From NCBI GenBank assembly GCA_036505275.1, contig DASXTS010000495.1, positions 1 to 12,149 of the forward strand: 12,149 nt of DNA, in the 5' to 3' direction. Positions 1-6,350 of the stretch are shown piece after piece. Made by a program: the position numbers and the translations under genes. This stretch comes from DASXTS01 sp036505275. GTDB lineage: Bacteria; Actinomycetota; Actinomycetes; Mycobacteriales; Pseudonocardiaceae. The first letter of the stretch is position 1; each line of letters opens with the position of its first letter. The notes beneath the pieces were generated by a model. It did not search any database. It had not been told where the DNA came from and saw only the letters and a list, made by a program, of their open reading frames with translations.

Positions 1-164
1 GGCGAATCCCACTCCCCCCGGTGAACCAGCCAACTGCGTTGCACTACCGGCCAGGTCGTCCATTCCGGTTGTGGCTTCGGTCAGCCCGGCGGCCGACGAA
101 TGGGCCGAGGCGACGTAGATCCTCCCGCTGCGTTGGCAGCACCCGACGAGCACTTGCCACACAA
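1..164. other. Left-edge intergenic or partial gene
   Basis: This lies downstream of the P-type ATPase stop codon. On the minus strand a frame stays open from a GTG at 153 to the left edge, about 51 codons, and could read roughly VLVGCCQRSGRIYVASAHS near its start. No ribosome binding site or known domain supports it. I recognise nothing firm here; it may be the 5' end of a gene that leaves the window, or simply spacer. Confidence 0.2.
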
Positions 165-2816
165 TTAGGTCAGTAGTGCGGCGGTGCGGCGGTGCGGCAA
201 CCTCGTCATGGCAACGACGATGCCGGGCGCCAGCGCGGCCAGGGTGGCCACGGCGAGTTCCCGAAGGCCGAGGGCTTGGGTGCCGAGCAGTGCCTGGACC
301 GGCGCCAGGTATACGGCGGCGAGCTGCAGCAGCACGGCTCCGGTGACGGCGACGTCGAGGAACCGTGGCCGCCAGCGGTGGGTGCCGTCGTCGGGGTTGC
401 CACGGCGGCGCAGGGCCAGGGCCACGCCGAGCTGGGCCAGGCCGAGGGTGAGGAAGGTCGCCGTCTGCCAGGCGCCGCTGGAGCGGTAGGACCACCAGCC
501 CACGCCGATCGTGACCAGCGCGATCAGCGCCCCGGTCCATGCGATGCGGCGCCACAGGCCGCCGCCGAGCACGAACTCCCGCGGCGAGCGGGGCGCCGCC
601 CGCATGATCGACGGGTCGGCCGGCTCGGCGCCGAGGGCCACCCCGGGCAGCCCGTGGGTGAGCATGTTCACCCAGAGGATCTGCGCCGGCAGCAGCGGCA
701 CCGTCAGGCCGAACAGCGGCCCGAACAGCATCACCACCACCTCGGCCACGCCGCCGGAGAGGGCGTACCGCAGGAACGTGCGCACGTTGGCGTAGATCCG
801 CCGGCCCTCCTCGATGGCGGCGATCATGGTGCGCAGGTTGTCGTCGGTGAGCACCAGGTCGGCGGCCTCGCGGGCGACGTCGGTGCCGTCCCGGCCCATT
901 GCGACGCCAATGTCGGCCCGCCGCAGCGCCGGCGCGTCGTTCACCCCGTCGCCGGTCATGGCCACCACGTGGCCGCGGTCCTGCCAGGCGCTGACGATGT
1001 CCAGCTTCTGCTCCGGCCGGATCCTGGCGTACACCCGCGCCGCCTCGGCCCGCGCCGGCAGCAGGCCGGCGTCCAGCTCGGCGCCGGTGACCACGTCGGT
1101 GTCCGCGCCGGTGTCCGCGCCGTCGTCCGCGCCGTCGATGCCCACCCGGGCGGCCAGTGTCCGCGCGGTGTGCGGGTGGTCGCCGGTGATCATCAGTAGC
1201 CGTATCCCGGCGTCCCGGAACGCGGACACCACGGTGCCGGCGTCGCCGCGCGGCGGGTCGGAGATGGCGACGAGTCCGGCCAGGCGCAGCCGCCGTTCTC
1301 CGGCGGCCAGGTCGGGGCAGCCGTCGACCAAGCCGCCCGCCGGGCTGGCGGTCAGGGCGTCCGCGACGGCGAGCACCCGGTGGCCCTGCGTCGCGAGGCT
1401 GGCCGCCACCGCGCGGGCCAGGTCCACCTCCGGTCCCGGTGCCAGCAGGCCGGGGGTGCCCAGCAGCACCTCGGGCGCCCCCTTGCAGACCACCAGGAAC
1501 TCGGCCGAGGCCGGGCCGCGGTGCACCGTTGTCATCCGCCTTGTGGCGCTGTCGAAGGGCACCTCGGCACACCGCGGGAACGCCTGTCGCTGGGCCTCGG
1601 CGTCGATGCCGGCCTTGGCCGCGGCCACCACCAGCGCCGCCTCGGTCGGGTCGCCGACCGGCCACCAGCCCGGATGATCGGCATCCGGCGGCCGCAGGTC
1701 GGCGTCGTTGCACAGCACCGCATCGCGCAGCAGCCGCAGCACGGTCGGGCCAGCTTCCGGCCGCACCGCGCCGAACGGCTCGTACCCGGTGCCGGTGAAG
1801 GTGACGTGCCCGTCGGCCGGCGTCCAGGCGCGTTCCATGCTCATCCGGCCCTCGGTGAGCGTGCCGGTCTTGTCCGCGGCGACCACGGTGACCGAGCCCA
1901 GCGTCTCCACCGCGGGCAGCCGGCGCACCACGGCGGCCCGCCGGGCCATCCGATGCGCGCCCAGCGCCAGCGCCAGGGTGACCACGGCCGGCAGCGACTC
2001 CGGCACCGCCGCCACGGCCAGGCTCACCCCGGTCAGCACCATCTCGGGCACCGGCCGCCCGCGGAGCAGCCCGGACGCCATCACCACCGCGGAGAGTGAC
2101 AGCGCGACGGCCGCCAGCACCCAACCCAGCGACGCCAGCCGCCGCTGCAACGGCGTCGGCCGCGGCCGCTGCTCGCCGAGCAGGGCCGCGATGCGACCGA
2201 GGCCACTATCCAGCCCGGTGCGGGTCACCAGCACCGTGCCACGACCGCGGGTGACCACCGTGCCGGCCGACACACAGGCCAACTCCGGCGCCGCCGCGGC
2301 CACATCCGGGTCCTTGTCCGTCTCCTTGTCCACCGGCACCGACTCGCCCGTCAGCGCGGCCTCGTCAACCTGCAGCCGGTGCGCCTTCAGCAGCCGGCCG
2401 TCGGCCGGCACGATGTCACCGGCCTCCACGAACACCACGTCGCCCGGCACCACCTCGGCCGCCGGCCTGATGTCCCGGCGGCCGTCCCGCAACAACCGCG
2501 CGGTCGGCGCGGACAGCCGCCGCAGCGTGGCCAGTGCCCGCTCGGCCCGCAGCTCCTGCAGCACACCGACCGCGGTGTTGAGCACCACGACCACCGCTAT
2601 CACCGCGGTGTCGGTGAGATCTCGCAAGGACACCGCCAGCACTGCGGCGGCCAGCAGCAGCATGATCATCGGATCGCGCAGCTGGTCGAGCACGCGGCCG
2701 GACACCCCCCGGCGGGGTGGCTCCGGAATCGTGTTCGGGCCGATATCGACGAGCCGGCTGGCCGCCTCCTCCTCGGTGAGGCCACGAAGCGGGGTCATCT
2801 GGTCGGTGGTCGTCAC
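165..2816 (-). CDS. P2-type cation-transporting ATPase (CtpF/PacL-like)
   Basis: Membrane P-type ATPase predicted to export a cation, probably Ca2+ or a related divalent ion, at the cost of ATP. I start it at the GTG at 2816, giving 883 residues, because GAGG sits 9 nt upstream; a longer reading from 2906 adds an unconserved Pro/Arg-rich leader. Seen: N-terminal cation-ATPase domain; TGES actuator loop at 156-159; PESLP in M4 at 272-276; phosphorylation site DKTGTLT with D315; hinge TGDGVND at 621-627; about ten membrane segments. M4 Glu and M5 Glu692 match SERCA Ca2+-site residues, and M6 has N717 and T720, but the usual Asp of TDGLP is His721 (THGLP), so ion specificity may differ. Length is normal for the family. 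It is transcribed divergently from the CBS-BON gene, with a DosR-like box 60 nt upstream. CtpF belongs to the DosR regulon in M. tuberculosis; control here is inferred. Confidence 0.95.
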   Translation of the reverse strand: MTTTDQMTPLRGLTEEEAASRLVDIGPNTIPEPPRRGVSGRVLDQLRDPMIMLLLAAAVLAVSLRDLTDTAVIAVVVVLNTAVGVLQELRAERALATLRRLSAPTARLLRDGRRDIRPAAEVVPGDVVFVEAGDIVPADGRLLKAHRLQVDEAALTGESVPVDKETDKDPDVAAAAPELACVSAGTVVTRGRGTVLVTRTGLDSGLGRIAALLGEQRPRPTPLQRRLASLGWVLAAVALSLSAVVMASGLLRGRPVPEMVLTGVSLAVAAVPESLPAVVTLALALGAHRMARRAAVVRRLPAVETLGSVTVVAADKTGTLTEGRMSMERAWTPADGHVTFTGTGYEPFGAVRPEAGPTVLRLLRDAVLCNDADLRPPDADHPGWWPVGDPTEAALVVAAAKAGIDAEAQRQAFPRCAEVPFDSATRRMTTVHRGPASAEFLVVCKGAPEVLLGTPGLLAPGPEVDLARAVAASLATQGHRVLAVADALTASPAGGLVDGCPDLAAGERRLRLAGLVAISDPPRGDAGTVVSAFRDAGIRLLMITGDHPHTARTLAARVGIDGADDGADTGADTDVVTGAELDAGLLPARAEAARVYARIRPEQKLDIVSAWQDRGHVVAMTGDGVNDAPALRRADIGVAMGRDGTDVAREAADLVLTDDNLRTMIAAIEEGRRIYANVRTFLRYALSGGVAEVVVMLFGPLFGLTVPLLPAQILWVNMLTHGLPGVALGAEPADPSIMRAAPRSPREFVLGGGLWRRIAWTGALIALVTIGVGWWSYRSSGAWQTATFLTLGLAQLGVALALRRRGNPDDGTHRWRPRFLDVAVTGAVLLQLAAVYLAPVQALLGTQALGLRELAVATLAALAPGIVVAMTRLPHRRTAALLT

Positions 2817-2876
2817 GTCAACCAGCCTCGGCGCAGCGGCGGGCCGCCGACGAGGGTCGACTGGCGCCGCCGGGCA

Positions 2877-2890
2877 CGGCCAAAGGTCCC
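2877..2890 (-). promoter_or_regulatory. Possible DosR-like box for the ATPase gene
   Basis: Read on the minus strand it is GGGACCTTTGGCCG, matching 10 of 14 positions of the mycobacterial DosR core GGGACTWWAGTCCC, including the whole GGGAC half. Sixty nt separate it from the GTG at 2816. It closely resembles the box at 7621-7634. Found by eye; chance matches are not rare at this GC content. Confidence 0.4.
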
Positions 2891-2949
2891 GGCGCGCTGC
2901 TGCCATTCGCGCAACCGCGCGCCCGGGTGACCGACGGCCCCTTGGAGAA

Positions 2950-2963
2950 AGGACCTTCGGCGC
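2950..2963 (+). promoter_or_regulatory. Possible DosR-like box, distal, CBS-BON gene
   Basis: AGGACCTTCGGCGC matches 9 of 14 positions of the DosR core, and resembles the better boxes at 2877-2890 and 7621-7634 (shared GGAC-TT-GGC). It lies 83 nt before the ATG at 3047, close to the 85 nt seen for the distal box of the WS/DGAT gene. Weak alone; the repeated spacing is the main argument. Confidence 0.3.
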
Positions 2964-2971
2964 ACCGCGTC

Positions 2972-2985
2972 GGCCCGCCAGTCCC
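2972..2985 (+). promoter_or_regulatory. Possible DosR-like box, proximal, CBS-BON gene
   Basis: GGCCCGCCAGTCCC matches 9 of 14 positions of the DosR core, with a perfect AGTCCC right half and a poor left half. It ends 61 nt before the ATG at 3047 and is 22 bp, about two helical turns, from the distal box. Confidence 0.3.
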
Positions 2986-3046
2986 TGCGCTGACCAGCCC
3001 CTGCAGCGGTGCCATGGGAACGAACCCGGACGAGGAGGAGGCAGTC

Positions 3047-3736
3047 ATGCGCAGTCTCACCGTGGCGTCGGTCATGACCGAGAACGTGATCAGCATCCGG
3101 CCGCAGACGCCGTTCAAGGAGATCGTCGAGCTGCTGGTTGGACACCGCATCAGCGCCGTACCTGTCGTTGATGGCGACGGCGCGCCGGTCGGCGTCGTAT
3201 CCGAGGCCGACCTGGTCAGCAAGGAGGAGTTCGAGGGCGGCACCGACCCCATGCCGCTGGTCAGCCCCGCTCGCCGGCGCCGGTGGCGGCAGGCCGCCGG
3301 ACTCACCGCCGCCGACGTCATGCATCACGAGCTGATCACTGTCGCCGCCACCGACAAGGTGCAGGACGCCGCCCGCAAGCTGGTCGCTGCTGGCGTCCGC
3401 CGGCTCTTCGTGGTCGACGACGACGGCCGGCTCGTCGGCGTGCTCAGCCGCCGCGACCTGCTCACCGTCTACCTGCGCAGCGACGAACAGCTCGCCGACG
3501 AAATCACCAACGACGTGCTCCGCGCCTCGCTGTGGATCGACGGCGACGCGGTGCAGGTCGAGGTCATCGACGGCGTGGTGACCCTCACCGGCACCCTGCC
3601 CCGGCGCAGCGACGCCGAGACCGCCGTCCGCCTGGTCCAAGCGCAGCTCGGCGTGGTCGGCGTCGTCGACAACCTGCGCTACGAGTACGACGACATCGCC
3701 GCGACTCGCTCCGGCGCCGTCCGAGGACCGGCGTGA
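3047..3736 (+). CDS. CBS-CBS-BON domain protein
   Basis: Predicted cytosolic sensor protein of 229 residues. Seen: a first CBS motif at about 4-57 (VMTENVISIRP, then ISAVPVVDGDG and VGVVSEADLV), an Arg-rich linker at about 60-85, a second CBS motif at about 89-147 (VMHHELITV, RRLFVVDDDGRLVGVLSRRDLL), and a BON domain at about 150-215 (VEVIDGVVTLTGTLPRRSDA). Tandem CBS motifs form a Bateman module that usually binds adenosine nucleotides; BON domains often contact membranes or phospholipid. No catalytic domain is present, so it is probably regulatory. The ATG at 3047 follows a strong GAGGAGGAG site. CBS protein Hrp1 belongs to the DosR regulon in M. tuberculosis but lacks BON. It converges on the minus-strand gene below, with one base between the two stop codons. 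Confidence 0.92.
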   Translation: MRSLTVASVMTENVISIRPQTPFKEIVELLVGHRISAVPVVDGDGAPVGVVSEADLVSKEEFEGGTDPMPLVSPARRRRWRQAAGLTAADVMHHELITVAATDKVQDAARKLVAAGVRRLFVVDDDGRLVGVLSRRDLLTVYLRSDEQLADEITNDVLRASLWIDGDAVQVEVIDGVVTLTGTLPRRSDAETAVRLVQAQLGVVGVVDNLRYEYDDIAATRSGAVRGPA

Positions 3737-3737
3737 G

Positions 3738-3957
3738 TCAGTCGAAGACTGCACCCGTTCGTCCGGAGCACTCACGGACGGCGTCGAGGTACGCGTTCGC
3801 ACGTCGGGCGCCGAGGATGTCGCGATCGACCCGCGGCATCGCCGCCAGTGTGCGGGCGAGGAACCGATCGGGATCGCGATTGGCGACCAACGACAGCAGC
3901 CGGTCGAGCGCGCCGCACAGCTGCGGGACCGGTCCCGGTTCAGTTCGAAAACGTCAT
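3738..3957 (-). pseudogene. Short unrecognised gene with one frameshift
   Basis: The ATG at 3957 overlaps the upstream stop as ATGA, a sign of translational coupling, but its frame stops after MTFSN. Dropping one base from the A run at 3948-3951 (TTTT on the coding strand) joins the start to a clean frame ending at 3738, about 72 residues. That frame has strong G/C third positions and reads like a small helical cytosolic protein, with DRLLSLVANRDPDRFLARTL in the middle and AVFD at the end. I recognise no family. Its stop lies one base from the convergent CBS-BON stop. The shift could be a true mutation, transcriptional slippage or a sequencing error. That the stretch was once coding is fairly certain; its present function is not. 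Confidence 0.65.
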
Positions 3958-4190
3958 GTGCCGCGTCCCGGACGCGGGCGAAGCCAACGTCGTCCCGCCA
4001 CCACCGTGAGGACGCCGATCGAGGTAGAGGGGATCCAGGAAGCCGGCCTGCCGCAGGTGCGGATCCGTGCCAGTGCCAGCCCGGCGGCTCCGGCGTAGGC
4101 CGAGGCCGCGACGCCACCGATCGCCACGGCCAACGATCGCCTGCCGAAGCACGGCGGCGACCGGGGAGCGGACTCGGTCGTCGCGGACAT
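3954..4190 (-). CDS. Small membrane protein, unknown function
   Basis: A 78-residue protein starting at an ATG with AGGAGG five bases upstream, which decides the start. After a short polar N-terminus (MSATTESAPRSPPCFGRR) comes one clear membrane segment at about 20-41, then an Arg-containing loop and a weaker hydrophobic stretch at about 57-65, ending in an Arg/Pro-rich tail. The third-position bias weakens over the last 30 codons. In another frame the same DNA reads LRQAGFLDPLYLDR, which also looks protein-like, so an old frameshift in the second half is possible. It is third in a minus-strand operon after DUF4342 and the decayed membrane gene, and overlaps the next gene by four bases. No family recognised. 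Confidence 0.5.
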   Translation of the reverse strand: MSATTESAPRSPPCFGRRSLAVAIGGVAASAYAGAAGLALARIRTCGRPASWIPSTSIGVLTVVAGRRWLRPRPGRGT

Positions 4191-4269
4191 CGGCGCCTCC
4201 TGCGTCCGGGTAGGACAAGCCTGCGGCCGGTGAGCTCGAAGCGGGAAGTGAGCCGAAACCGTTCTCGTG

Positions 4270-4659
4270 CTGGTCGCGGTCCCGGCTCGGCCAGGTTCTG
4301 TGCAGCGCGCCGGGCTCGGTAACGGGCAACGGCCAGCACCAGGATGACCACGCTATAGGCGAACCAGGTGACCTGCGGCCATGACCCAGCCGATGTAGCC
4401 GACCTGTACCACGATCCATCCGACGATTGCCCCGCCGATCGCAATGTGTCCGCCGGTGCCCAGGGATGGTGGCGCAGGGCCGCCATGACCGACCTCCGTC
4501 GGCAGCCCGCTGTTGATCAGCCCGAGCGCGACTCGACCGAACGATGGTGATGCGAAGGGCCCATGGGCCGCAGCATCACCGAGATCGATGCCACCGGTCA
4601 GCAACCCGATGGCGCCGATGAGTCCAGAGACCTATCAGGATCTGCTCGAGCAAGCTCAT
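4270..4659 (-). pseudogene. Decayed multi-spanning membrane protein
   Basis: Coding signal and membrane segments continue along this stretch but change frame several times. From the ATG at 4659: MSLLEQILIGL, then in another frame GLIGAIGLLTGGIDLGDA and VALGLINSGLPTEV, a possible excursion at MAALRHHPW, then HIAIGGAIVGWIVVQVGYIG, then after a shift in the C run at 4385-4387, SWPQVTWFAYSVVILVLA followed by an Arg-rich tail. Together this would be a protein of about 125 residues with three or four membrane segments. A good ribosome binding site (GGAGG before the ATG at 4486) lies inside it, so a shorter product cannot be excluded, but no single frame holds all the segments. It sits directly after DUF4342, 32 bases from that stop. 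Family not named. Confidence 0.55.
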
Positions 4660-4691
4660 CCGCTGCCGCGTTACGGCTCGGGTGGAGGACA

Positions 4692-5024
4692 TCATCGCTC
4701 AGTGCCGCCGGCGGCCTCTTCGGGCGCGCCGGTGGCAGCGGCCACTGCGGGCTCGATGACTTCGCGGCGCTCGACCTCGATCGTCCATTCGTTCGCCAAT
4801 GCGGCGATCGCCCCAATGGCGGTCACGACCGGCGCGGCGATCAGCGCCACGACGCCCGCGGTGACCGGGATCTCCAGAACGGTGTGTCCCTCGTCGTTCT
4901 TGACGATGATCCGGCGGACGTTTCCCTCGTGAATCAGCTCCTTGACCTTGGCGACGAGAGCCTGGCCCCGCACACGAGCGGCTTCCTTGCTGACGTTCGA
5001 CTTCTCTTCGTTGGTGACAGTCAC
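4692..5024 (-). CDS. DUF4342 family protein
   Basis: A 110-residue protein. Residues about 18-85 match what I know of DUF4342: GQALVAKVKELIHEGNVRRI, then IVKNDEGHTVLEIPVT, a hydrophobic segment GVVALIAAPVVTAIGAIAAL and the IEVER end motif. The hydrophobic part is long enough for one membrane segment. The last 25 residues are Ala/Glu-rich and probably disordered. The start is a GTG at 5024 preceded by AAGGAG at good spacing. The biochemical role of the family is unknown. It appears to be the first gene of a minus-strand operon that continues into the decayed membrane gene and two short genes, and it is the only one of the four that looks fully intact. Confidence 0.85.
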   Translation of the reverse strand: MTVTNEEKSNVSKEAARVRGQALVAKVKELIHEGNVRRIIVKNDEGHTVLEIPVTAGVVALIAAPVVTAIGAIAALANEWTIEVERREVIEPAVAAATGAPEEAAGGTER

Positions 5025-5040
5025 GCGGCATCTCCTTCGG

Positions 5041-5288
5041 CTGTACCTCCCCCACAGCCGAACGTATGCGTGGCCGCTGGCGTCCCTGCAGTGCCGAAGG
5101 CCCTGCCGTCGGTGGGCCTTGGTACCGCTTGCTCATCGGGTTGCTGGCCGACCTGCGCTGGGCACAGCCGTCGGCCGTCGCGACGGTGTCCCGCACATTG
5201 GATCTACCCGATCGACGAGACCGGTGACGCATTCCTGGGGATCGATCGTGTGGCGACCGCGGCCGAGCGAGCTCGAGACCCACGAAGT
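5041..5288. other. Gap between DUF4342 and the phosphoketolase remnant
   Basis: No gene is supported here. It should hold the promoter of the DUF4342 operon. On the plus strand a frame near 5114-5227 has coding-like third positions and reads WYRLLIGLLADLRWAQPSAV before a TGA, with no good start; it may be a fragment of another broken gene. I do not recognise it. Confidence 0.35.
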
Positions 5289-5374
5289 GACCACGTCGAC
5301 GCCTCCAGGCGGGCGGCGAATTGGCCCTCCGCCTGCCAGATCTACCTGATCGACAACCTGTTGCGCCGAGCCGC
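5289..5374 (+). pseudogene. xfp: Phosphoketolase N-terminal fragment
   Basis: The frame reads RRAANWPSACQIYLIDNLLR, which lines up with the conserved phosphoketolase N-terminus (typically [25 protein letters not shown]). Only about 28 of roughly 800 residues remain, so it encodes no enzyme. Intact phosphoketolase splits xylulose- or fructose-phosphate into acetyl phosphate plus a sugar phosphate, and its gene commonly precedes acetate kinase, as here. The match breaks at GAGCCGC (5368-5374), where acetate kinase sequence begins. The upstream boundary is uncertain. Assignment rests on remembered family consensus over a short stretch. Confidence 0.65.
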
Positions 5375-5733
5375 ACGTGGCGTGTTTCGACACCAGCTTC
5401 CACGCCACGCTTCCCGACACGGCCGCCACCGACGCGCTGCCCGGCCGGTGGCGGCGGCGCTGGCACTCGACGTCTGCGGGCACCGTCTCAGAGCAGGCAT
5501 CGAGACGACGGCCGCCGCGATGAACGGCATCGACGCTCGGGTTCACCGGCGGAATCGGCGAGACCGACCCGGCCCTGCGCCGACACGGCTGCCGGGTTGA
5601 CCTTCCTCGGCATCGACGTTGACGCGGCGCGCAACAAGCATCCCCGGCCCGACGGTGAGACCAGCCCGCCGGGCAGTGCGGTGCGGGGTCCTGGTCGTCA
5701 ACGCACGCGACGCGGCAGTGCGCCGCCGACGAT
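5368..5733 (+). pseudogene. ackA: Acetate kinase remnant with internal deletion
   Basis: Three pieces of acetate kinase (acetyl phosphate + ADP to acetate + ATP) are recognisable in changing frames. The first is EPHVACFDTSFHATLPDTAA continuing to ALPGRWRRRW. The second is ALDVCGHRLRAGIETTAAAM then NGIDA, beginning near 5457. The third, in shifted frames, is FTGGIGETDPALRRH, AAGLTFLGIDVDAARNK and, after an extra G near 5687-5690, AVRVLVVNARDAAVR. The FTGGIGE motif is diagnostic. The stretch between the first two pieces, which carries GFHGLSH and the nucleotide-binding core in the normal enzyme of about 400 residues, is gone, and so is the N-terminus. No function is possible. The 3' end runs into the end of the convergent small membrane ORF. 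Confidence 0.85.
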
Positions 5734-5859
5734 GAAGAGCACGCCCACCGCGGCGCGTCCGATGTACCGCGCTCGCCTGCTCCGGCTGGCCAGCACCGCG
5801 GCGATGATCGTCGCGACGCCGCATGCCAGCCACAAGCCTATGAAGGTGTTTTCCTGCAT
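5698..5859 (-). CDS. Short membrane protein, probably truncated
   Basis: A 53-residue ORF starting at an ATG with GGAGGAGG upstream. It begins MQENTFIGLWLACGVATII and has two hydrophobic segments, at about 6-25 and 36-48, separated by a basic loop (SRSRRARYIGR). The end, ALPRRVR, is antisense to the acetate kinase remnant, so the native C-terminus has probably been replaced by sequence across a deletion junction near 5712-5725. It overlaps the ORF upstream by 22 bases. Family unknown. A truncated, non-functional remnant is as likely as a working small protein. Confidence 0.45.
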   Translation of the reverse strand: MQENTFIGLWLACGVATIIAAVLASRSRRARYIGRAAVGVLFIVGGALPRRVR

Positions 5860-6074
5860 GGCCCGTCCTCCTCCAGGCCGATGTTGCGGATCCCGAGCAC
5901 CGCCGCGGTGACCCAGCCGCCGTCGATGCCGGGGTGGTTGTCGCGGTCGATGGTGCTGCTGATGCGTTCCAGCAGCGGGCGGGGCAGGTCGGGTCGCTCG
6001 GACAGGTTGAGCAGGGCCTTCCCGGCGAGGGTGGTGTGGGTTCCGGTGAGCGCGTCGAGCACCGCGGTCGCCAT
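5838..6074 (-). CDS. Unrecognised 78-residue protein
   Basis: Starts at an ATG with GGGAGGG six to seven bases upstream, and keeps strong G/C third positions until it meets the next start codon. It begins MATAVLDALTGTHTTLAGKA, has LNLSERPDLPRPLLERISS and HPGIDGGWVTAAVLGI in the middle, and ends in a weak tail (DGPCRKTPS) that overlaps the following ORF. It has no membrane segment and looks like a small soluble protein. The apparent ribosome site lies in DNA that on the other strand is a P-type ATPase fragment, so the match may be accidental and the native 5' end may have been lost. I do not recognise the family. Confidence 0.5.
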   Translation of the reverse strand: MATAVLDALTGTHTTLAGKALLNLSERPDLPRPLLERISSTIDRDNHPGIDGGWVTAAVLGIRNIGLEEDGPCRKTPS

Positions 6075-6350
6075 GGCCGACCCTCCCCGCCCCGAGGTCG
6101 CCGACACCCTCGCGCGCTGCCACACCGAGCTGGACGAACTGCTGCGCGGCGGCCAGGAGCTGATCTTCGCGCGGAGCTCCCCCGAAGTGAAGCAGCGGGT
6201 CGCCGACGCGCTGCGGGCACAGCGCCACGTGGTCGCGATGACCGGGGACGGGTCAACGACGCCCCAGCGCGTTACGGCGGGCAGACATGGACATCGCCAT
6301 GGGCCGTCACCGGCAGGGACGTGGCCAGGGATGCCGCCGCGATGCCGAGG
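6075..6350 (+). pseudogene. Second P-type cation ATPase, internal fragment
   Basis: Reads ADPPRPEVADTLARCHT, then directly ELDELLRGGQELIFARSSPE and VKQRVADALRAQRHVVAMTGDG. In intact P2-type ATPases a stretch of some tens of residues with the MVTGDH motif separates the first two pieces, so there is an in-frame internal deletion. The hinge then breaks: one G is missing at 6250-6252, after which VNDAP, RADMDIAMG and VTGRDVARDAAAM follow in different frames. The phosphorylation domain and all membrane parts are absent. The wording (ELIFARSSPEVK) differs from the intact ATPase at the left of the window, so it comes from a different gene rather than a copy of that one. Confidence 0.85.

Larger units (their letters stand above)
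2817..3046. promoter_or_regulatory. Divergent promoter region of ATPase and CBS-BON genes
   Basis: A 230-bp region between two diverging genes. It contains three candidate DosR-like palindromes, listed separately, one oriented to the ATPase and two to the CBS-BON gene. I cannot place sigma -10/-35 elements with confidence in DNA this GC-rich. A frame open from 2927 runs into the CBS-BON gene, but its sequence is unlike CBS proteins and overlaps the boxes, so I treat it as non-coding. Confidence 0.6.

Noticed and set aside
2927..3046. Earlier start for the CBS-BON protein
   Set aside because: The added 40 residues are unlike CBS proteins and cover the candidate operator boxes, and the ATG at 3047 has a far better ribosome site.
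1708..3171. Long plus-strand open frame of 487 codons
   Set aside because: It is antisense to the P-type ATPase, Ser/Arg/Thr-rich and without domains; typical of the complementary strand of high-GC genes.
2813..4486. Minus-strand open frame of 557 codons
   Set aside because: It crosses the CBS-BON gene in antisense and two short minus genes out of frame. Only a piece near its start (VTWFAYSVVILVLAV) is coding, and that belongs to the decayed membrane gene.
5025..5100. DosR-like box before the DUF4342 gene
   Set aside because: The best candidates on the minus strand (GGGCCTTCGGCACT and GGGACGCCAGCGGC) match only 8 of 14 positions, and their spacing does not follow the other promoters.
5689..5740. 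Convergent terminator between acetate kinase remnant and small membrane ORF
   Set aside because: The two ends overlap and I find no stem-loop; the arrangement is better explained by a deletion junction.
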